From assembly GCA_049999725.1 (NCBI GenBank), contig JBNGIS010017998.1:1-23251 (forward strand): a stretch of DNA of 23,251 nucleotides, read 5' to 3'. Positions within the stretch are counted from its first letter, which is position 1. Each line of letters starts with the position of its first letter. Under the pieces are notes generated by a model that made no database searches, was not told the DNA's origin, and was given only the letters and a program-made list of their open reading frames with translations. This document shows, in pieces, positions 19,313-23,251 of the stretch. Made by a program: the position numbers and the translations under genes. This stretch comes from Haplomitrium mnioides (lineage: Eukaryota > Marchantiophyta > Haplomitriopsida > Calobryales).

Positions 19313-19411
19313 CTGCAAAAAGATAAACAATCAAATCAAACATTGCAACCAAAATGCAAGAGAAATAAAAAATATAGAAATAAAAAAAATAAAAATAAAA
19401 GAACAACTCAC

Positions 19412-19969
19412 CAGATGCCATGATCGATTGTAGAGCAGACTTCAGAAAGAGCATCCTTGACGATGCCAAACTTCTGCAAAGAATGAATGATCACAAAAGA
19501 CCAAAACTCCAAAATTGTTATTGCCGCAAATGATGATACCATATCAAAAATGTCATCTTTTGAAAATGGTTCCGAGTCATCATGCTTGCATTCCTTTAGG
19601 TTATATCTGTAAGGAATATCAACAATGGCCAAAGTGAAACATCTAGGTTTTTACAAGGCCCTTCAATTGTCGAGCGTTGGCCTCCCCGTGGACTTGATAA
19701 AAAGCCACGTTAAGACCATCGACATACGACATGAGTTCATCTTCTTTGTCTCTCACAACTCCTTCTGTTGTGAGAGATGCATCACCACTTTGTTTCCGTG
19801 CTTTCCACTCTCTAGCCTTTTGGTAGTGGAGAAGAAAAGCAAGAGGGTAAGAGACCAACGTGGGAGGCTGGTCTTGATCTTTAAAGGCTTCCTCGACCCA
19901 AGATTTTTTCCTTCCTTTCGCAGATGCTGTCAGTTTCTTCGCTAGCTATCGTTTAAATGTTTTCTCCCC
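19412..19969 (-). pseudogene. Gene A, right copy, exon 3: methyltransferase motif IV region
   Basis: Bounded by an acceptor (TTGTGTAG at 19970-19971) and a donor (ATCTG/GTGAG at 19412/19411). The entry phase agrees with exon 2. It reads KKLTASAKGRKKSW, VSYPLAFLLHYQKAREWKAR, YVDGLNVAFYQVHG and ARQLKGLVK. A one-base insertion near 19640-19650 then shifts the frame into LAIVDIPYRYNLKECKHDD. DIPY at 19609-19620 occupies the place of the (D/N)PP(Y/F) catalytic motif IV, with Ile for the first Pro. One TAG interrupts the exon near its start. The left copy (12202-12763) lacks the frameshift, which confirms that it is a lesion here. Confidence 0.75.
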
Positions 19970-20040
19970 CTACACAAAAATTGAAACAAAAACATTAGAG
20001 AGTGATAAAAACATTAAAAGGTTTGGAATCTAAAACATTT

Positions 20041-20466
20041 TAGGGTCCATGTGTGCATGGACATTGAAGTCCATGCTCAGACTTTGAAGTCCAAACATGC
20101 AAGGACATTGAAGTCCATGTGCGCATGGACTTCGAAGTCTAAGTGATGTTGAACCGCAAGGGTCAAGCGGGCATAGACTTCGAAGTCCATGCTCGCATTG
20201 ACTTCGAAGTCCAAGTGCTCTTAAACAACAAAGTCAAAGCGAGCATGGACTTTGAAGTCAATACGCGTAGGGACTTTAAAGTCACTACATGTTTGGACTT
20301 CAAAGTCCATGCGTGTATGGACTTGAAAGTCAATTTTCTTTTGAACTTCGAAGTCCATGCTTGCTTGGACTTCTAAGTCCAAACGCGCGTGGGCATCAAA
20401 GTCCATGCCGACATGGACTTCAATGTCCATGCCGACATGGACTTCGATGTCCATGCGCGCATGGAT
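20041..20466. repeat. Array of 24-bp self-complementary repeats in gene A intron 2, right copy
   Basis: About 17 units alternate two perfect palindromes, GGACTTCGAAGTCC (14 bp) and ATGCGCGCAT (10 bp), making a 24-base period. Because the whole unit is its own reverse complement, both strands read alike. The consensus has no stop in any frame and would encode repeats of MDFEVHAR, WTSKSMRA or GLRSPCAH, which explains the overlapping long open frames on both strands. I take them as repeat by-products, not genes. The array lies wholly inside an intron (20552-19970). Confidence 0.92.
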
Positions 20467-20552
20467 CATAAGTTTTTAAAACACAACAAAAATTTACAAA
20501 ATATTCAATGCAAATACAAATAATTAAATAAAGTTCCAAAGAAAAGAGTTAC

Positions 20553-22019
20553 CAGAAGCTTCTCAAAGCTTGAATAAAAGGAGGCCATCTTTGACTCTTC
20601 AGTGTGAAGAGGGTACTCCTCTCATGCCTCTTTCCACGAACTGCAATAAACCTCCGAACAAAAGCTCTTCATCATTACGGCCAAAACTTTGTGTCTCTCC
20701 GCTTCTCGAGATATCTCGTTCATTGAAGGCTCTCCGACTTCCACCGGCTTCAAAACTGAAATCTTGACTTCATCTGGAAGACCCTGAAGAGACCTCCAAG
20801 GCATCCACTTCATATCCTCCATCTTGAGACATCCTTTGGTCTTTGGCTTTTGGCCTTTCACAATGTTTTTCTCCCACATTGAAAAAATGCTTTGTTGTAA
20901 ATCCCAAAGCTCTCCACTTTTGAATGCTAGCTGGAACCAGTTGTCATGAGAAGTCACGGTCTTCTCAAGTGTAGACTTGGGTTTGATCTCAAGGGTTTCC
21001 AGCACTAGCTCCCTTTTCAATTTTTGGGATGAAACCATCCTACTCTCCACAAATTGTTGATGCCAATACTCGACCTTTTGAATAGACGTCATCTTAAGCC
21101 TGTACGTCTGGTTGTAATTGTCATTGATTGCAAAAATGCGGGCCTCTATTGGTGTCAGGCCCACGTACATGTAGCAGTTACAGAGCGACTGAGTAGGATT
21201 CTTCACCCCATATTTTGTAATGAGTAGCTACCTTGCTGCAACACTGTGATTGCCTCCTGCAATCTCGTAACGATACTTGTCAGGGTTCTAGATGTCAAAC
21301 TCTAACTTGTCTTTGAGACCACACTTTGGGTCTACAACCACGATGAAGAAAGAATGCGCGTACTTATTGGTGAGCATTCTTTGCGCAAGAAGCTCCACAA
21401 AATCCTCGTTTAATCTTCGAATTCAGAATGGACCCCAATTGTCCATTCAAAGCTTGGATAGATTTAAGTTTTCTAGCCTGATTGTAATGGTTTCTTCACG
21501 AACTCTGCATCGCTGGATTGCAGACTCCCTAATCTTATTTTTGTCCTCTTTAGAAGCTGTCTAAGTATCCACCTACTCTCTTTCTTGAAATGTACGCAAC
21601 CCCTTGTGGGATTGCCTCTTTTCTCTTGACGTTGGAGCTTGAATTGGCACCAGCTGCTGCTCCGAGTCCTTCCTCGACTTGCTTGCTGATGGAGATGAAG
21701 AGGCAGACAAAGTTGATTTCGCTTCAGATTTTGAGAGGGCTGGCTCCTCCTCAACAACAAGTGCTGGTGTAGGTTTCTTCTTTTTCAGTGCTGATTTCTT
21801 TTTCTTTTGAGCTTCACTTGACTTCGGCTCTTTTCTCTTCTTCTGAGAAGAAGTCCATGTAGCGTGAGTCGAGAATGTTGCAGCACTCAAATGCGACACA
21901 AGCTGTTGAATATTGACGTCCTGCTTAGGCTTTAGAATTTTAATTTGTATAGTGAACTTGATGAAGTTCTACTCGATCCGCTTTGCATCATTTTATGAAT
22001 CAACAAAATCCGCCAAATA
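20553..22019 (-). pseudogene. Gene A, right copy, exon 2: Lys-rich linker plus ParB-like domain
   Basis: A single frame of 489 codons runs from an acceptor (CACTCAG) to a donor (CTTCTG/GTAACTC) with no frameshift, only nine stops (five TAG, three TGA, one TAA). Order of parts: ILKPKQDVNIQQLVSHLSAA; a Lys- and Ser-rich stretch with SSQKKRKEPK and KKKKSALKKKK (about 21770-21855), a plausible nuclear localisation signal; then REETITIRLENLNLSKL. The ParB-like domain follows: DKLEFDI, DKYRYEIAGGNHSVAAR (GGNHS at 21243-21257, where ParB proteins carry a G-x-x-R-like box), then CYMYVGLTPIEARIFAINDN. A conserved linker containing NWFQLAFKSGELWDLQ ends the exon. ParB-like folds bind or cut DNA and are often fused to methyltransferases in bacteria and phages. 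The plant role is unknown. Confidence 0.75.
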
Positions 22020-22129
22020 CTGAGTGAATTGAAAATAAAGAAAGAAAAGAATTTGGTATTAGTGAAAATGTTGACCTAACATGTAAAAAAACAAAAACTT
22101 ACAAAAAAAACAAGCATGCAGTGAACAAA

Positions 22130-22175
22130 GAAGTCCATGCGCACATGGACTTTGAAGTCCATGCTTGCAAAGACA
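22130..22175. repeat. Short palindrome repeat in gene A intron 1, right copy
   Basis: GAAGTCCATGCGCACATGGAC, then TTTGAAGTCCATGC: about two units of the 24-bp family, inside the intron 22234-22020. Confidence 0.8.
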
Positions 22176-22234
22176 TCCTAAGAGTTACAACTAAGTAAGG
22201 AGAAAGGATAAGAAAAAAGATTTTGGAACTCAAC

Positions 22235-22600
22235 TTTCCATCTTCCTTTGACGCTTGAAGATTTGCAGCAAATAAATCTCTTTCCTTATACTATGAAAAA
22301 TCAAATTGCTTGCGATTTGCAGAATAAAGCGTTATTGAGTCTTGAACTTGCACAATCAGCTCGATGTTGGCTTTCTTTCCTTTCCGGATCATTGTAATTT
22401 GGACCACTAAACCCAAAATGAATTTTTCACCTTCATCTACAAAAAGGTAAAGATGGTGATCAGGGTCTCTCAACGAACAATAGTTGACTAGCCATTTCCA
22501 CTCCAATCTTGCAGACTCTAGAGCCTTGATAACATCCGAATACCTATATGGCTTTGGTTCGACAAGGCCGAAAACAATTCCTTGAGAGACAATTGTCAAG
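22235..22600 (-). pseudogene. Gene A, right copy, exon 1: unrecognised N-terminal domain
   Basis: The minus-strand frame reads GIVFGLVEPKPYRYSDVIKA, ARLEWKWLVNYCSLRDPD, LYLFVDEGEKFILGLVVQI, ANIELIVQVQDSITLYSANR, then one TAG and YKERDLFAANLQASKEDGK. I do not recognise the domain, but its composition is clearly protein-like. No in-frame ATG is visible between the TATA box at 22771-22781 and this segment, so either the start codon is mutated or a small first exon is missed. The donor is a weak GGAAA/GTTGAG near 22234, and the phase of this donor does not fit exon 2 cleanly, so the exact boundary is uncertain. The left copy has no counterpart. Confidence 0.55.
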
Positions 22601-22770
22601 ATAGAAAAAAAAAGATATTTCTAGAGGTGAAAAATGCAATGAACAAAAGTTCGGGAATCACTAATGGCTGGAAATGGCAGAAAACTAAGTAAACAAAAAA
22701 AAACAATAATCAGAAATCGAAAACCAAAAATTGAACTCGCGACATCAGAAAGAAACTTTCCAGCAACGTT

Positions 22771-22781
22771 CCTTTTATAGC
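22771..22781 (-). promoter_or_regulatory. TATA box of gene A, right copy
   Basis: The minus strand reads GCTATAAAAGGAACG, a near-perfect TATA box about 170 bases before the first recognisable gene A codon. Confidence 0.55.
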
Positions 22782-22904
22782 TAAATTTCAAAAAGCGTTT
22801 TTTCCTGCCAAAAATTTATTCGTAGAGCTCTTGACATGTAGGTTTGCTTGGTGCAGAAAAAAAATTAGTAAAAAATTTTCATTTTCTTCCCAAAATGTTC
22901 TTAA

Positions 22905-22935
22905 TTTTGTCGTTTTACAAAAAAAAACGACAAAA
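22905..22935. promoter_or_regulatory. Perfect 12-bp inverted repeat in the divergent promoter
   Basis: TTTTGTCGTTTT at 22905-22916 and AAAACGACAAAA at 22924-22935, with a 7-base spacer. It could form a hairpin or cruciform, or bind a dimeric protein. It lies about 90 bases from the gene B ATG. Confidence 0.75.
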
Positions 22936-23021
22936 CTACATCTTTTTAGAGTTCTGTAAGAGTTTCATAATATTTGTTGAAATAATTCTTTGAAATAATT
23001 TAGTTTTTGTGAGACTTTTCA

Positions 23022-23238
23022 ATGGTTGGAGTTCTTAAAGGCAAGAAGAGATTGGAATTTCAAGATTCATCTTCACAAAAGAGTGTTATTTTTGACAAGC
23101 AGTTTGAGATTCAATCAAATATCGATTTTTGGGAGTTAAGCGATGGAGTTACAAAAGCTTCAAGTGTGATGACAAGCATATTGGAGAAAAAGATGACTTC
23201 TATTGAATTAGATAGCTCCGCCAAGAAAGATCGAGAAG
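23022..23238 (+). CDS. Gene B (transposase-like), right copy, exon 1, intact, gene continues past window
   Basis: ATG at 23022 opens a stop-free frame: MVGVLKGKKRLEFQDSSSQ, then SNIDFWELSDGVTKASSVM and TSILEKKMTSIELDSSAKK. A donor, GAGAAG/GTGAAC, lies at 23238/23239. The intron begins with a palindrome repeat unit (GAACTCCATGC), as in the left copy. The left homologue at 8939-8725 shares the ASSVM-SIL core. No known motif lies in this short N-terminal part. The transposase suggestion rests on exons 2-3 of the left copy. If the remaining exons are as clean as this one, the gene may be functional. Confidence 0.6.
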
Positions 23239-23251
23239 GTGAACTCCATGC
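23239..23251 (+). repeat. Start of a palindrome repeat in gene B intron 1, right copy
   Basis: GTGAACTCCATGC is the start of a repeat unit, cut by the window end. It aligns with the left copy at 8724-8712. Confidence 0.5.

Larger units (their letters stand above)
22601..23021. promoter_or_regulatory. Divergent promoter region between gene A and gene B, right copy
   Basis: About 420 bases separate the gene A frame (minus) from the gene B ATG (plus). The region holds a TATA box for the minus strand and a perfect inverted repeat, described separately. The left copy has lost the equivalent segment. Otherwise AT-rich with no gene. Confidence 0.6.

Noticed and set aside
19045-19326. 93-codon plus-strand open frame over gene A exon 4
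   Set aside because: Antisense to the methyltransferase exon, whose minus-strand frame carries the motifs conserved between copies.
20041-20466. CRISPR array
   Set aside because: Units abut with no unique spacers of constant length, every part repeats, there are no cas genes, and the context is eukaryotic.
20143-20471. Overlapping open frames of 60-82 codons on both strands across the repeat array
   Set aside because: They follow from a stop-free self-complementary 24-bp unit inside an intron. They have no start context and no domain.
18682-22600. Stop-codon reassignment (UAG/UAA as Gln) explaining the in-frame stops
   Set aside because: TGA stops, frameshifts in the left copy and in both retroelements, and lost catalytic motifs point to decay. 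The TAG bias fits deamination better, although a genome-wide codon check would settle it.
18682-22600. U-to-C RNA editing restoring Gln codons, as in some fern and hornwort organelles
   Set aside because: Spliceosomal introns and LTR elements show nuclear DNA, where such editing is not established.

Overview
The window looks like AT-rich nuclear DNA of a land plant. It has GT-AG introns, a plant-type Ty1/copia element with LTRs, PBS, PPT and a 5-bp target-site duplication, and the 5' part of a Ty3/gypsy element. The lineage cannot be fixed from sequence alone. A non-seed plant (bryophyte, lycophyte or fern) is my guess and nothing more. No rRNA, tRNA or bacterial-style operon was seen, and almost every gene is decayed.

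Once the retroelements are set aside, what remains is two inverted, diverged copies of one two-gene module. The module pairs two divergently transcribed, intron-containing genes. Gene A encodes a large protein. It has an unrecognised N-terminal domain, a Lys-rich linker, a ParB-like domain and a C-terminal DNA N4/N6-methyltransferase-like domain, with a DPPY-like motif placed before an FxGxG-like motif. Gene B encodes a cysteine-containing protein that resembles the N-terminal part of a DDE-transposase-like family; this resemblance is from memory and unverified. In the left copy, gene B lies on the minus strand (8939 down to about 303) and gene A on the plus strand (8957-13525). In the right copy, gene A lies on the minus strand (about 22600 down to 18682) and gene B begins on the plus strand at 23022 and runs out of the window. 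The two gene A copies therefore converge.

The long introns and flanks of both genes, in both copies, carry minisatellite-like arrays built from short palindromes. The clearest is 20041-20466 in gene A intron 2. Its 24-bp unit is fully self-complementary and has no stop codon in any of the six frames.

Layout: 1-110 remnant of a 37-bp repeat; 303-969 gene B exons (left copy); 970-7940 copia element inserted inside gene B exon 2; 7941-8939 rest of gene B; 8957-13525 gene A, left copy, with a partial exon duplication at 11430-11774; 13729-about 17780 truncated gypsy element; 18163-18500 array of 37-bp repeats; 18661-22600 gene A, right copy; 22600-23021 divergent promoter region with a TATA box and a perfect 12-bp inverted repeat; 23022-23251 gene B exon 1, right copy, intact.

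The left module is dead: it has many stops and frameshifts, a lost promoter and lost splice sites. In the right gene A I count 13 in-frame stops, nine of them TAG, but only one frameshift across about 3 kb of exons. That pattern fits cytosine deamination of a silenced but otherwise well-preserved gene. A ParB-plus-methyltransferase gene divergent from a transposase-like gene, with palindrome arrays in the introns, could be a large plant DNA transposon or a domesticated relative. That reading is inference.
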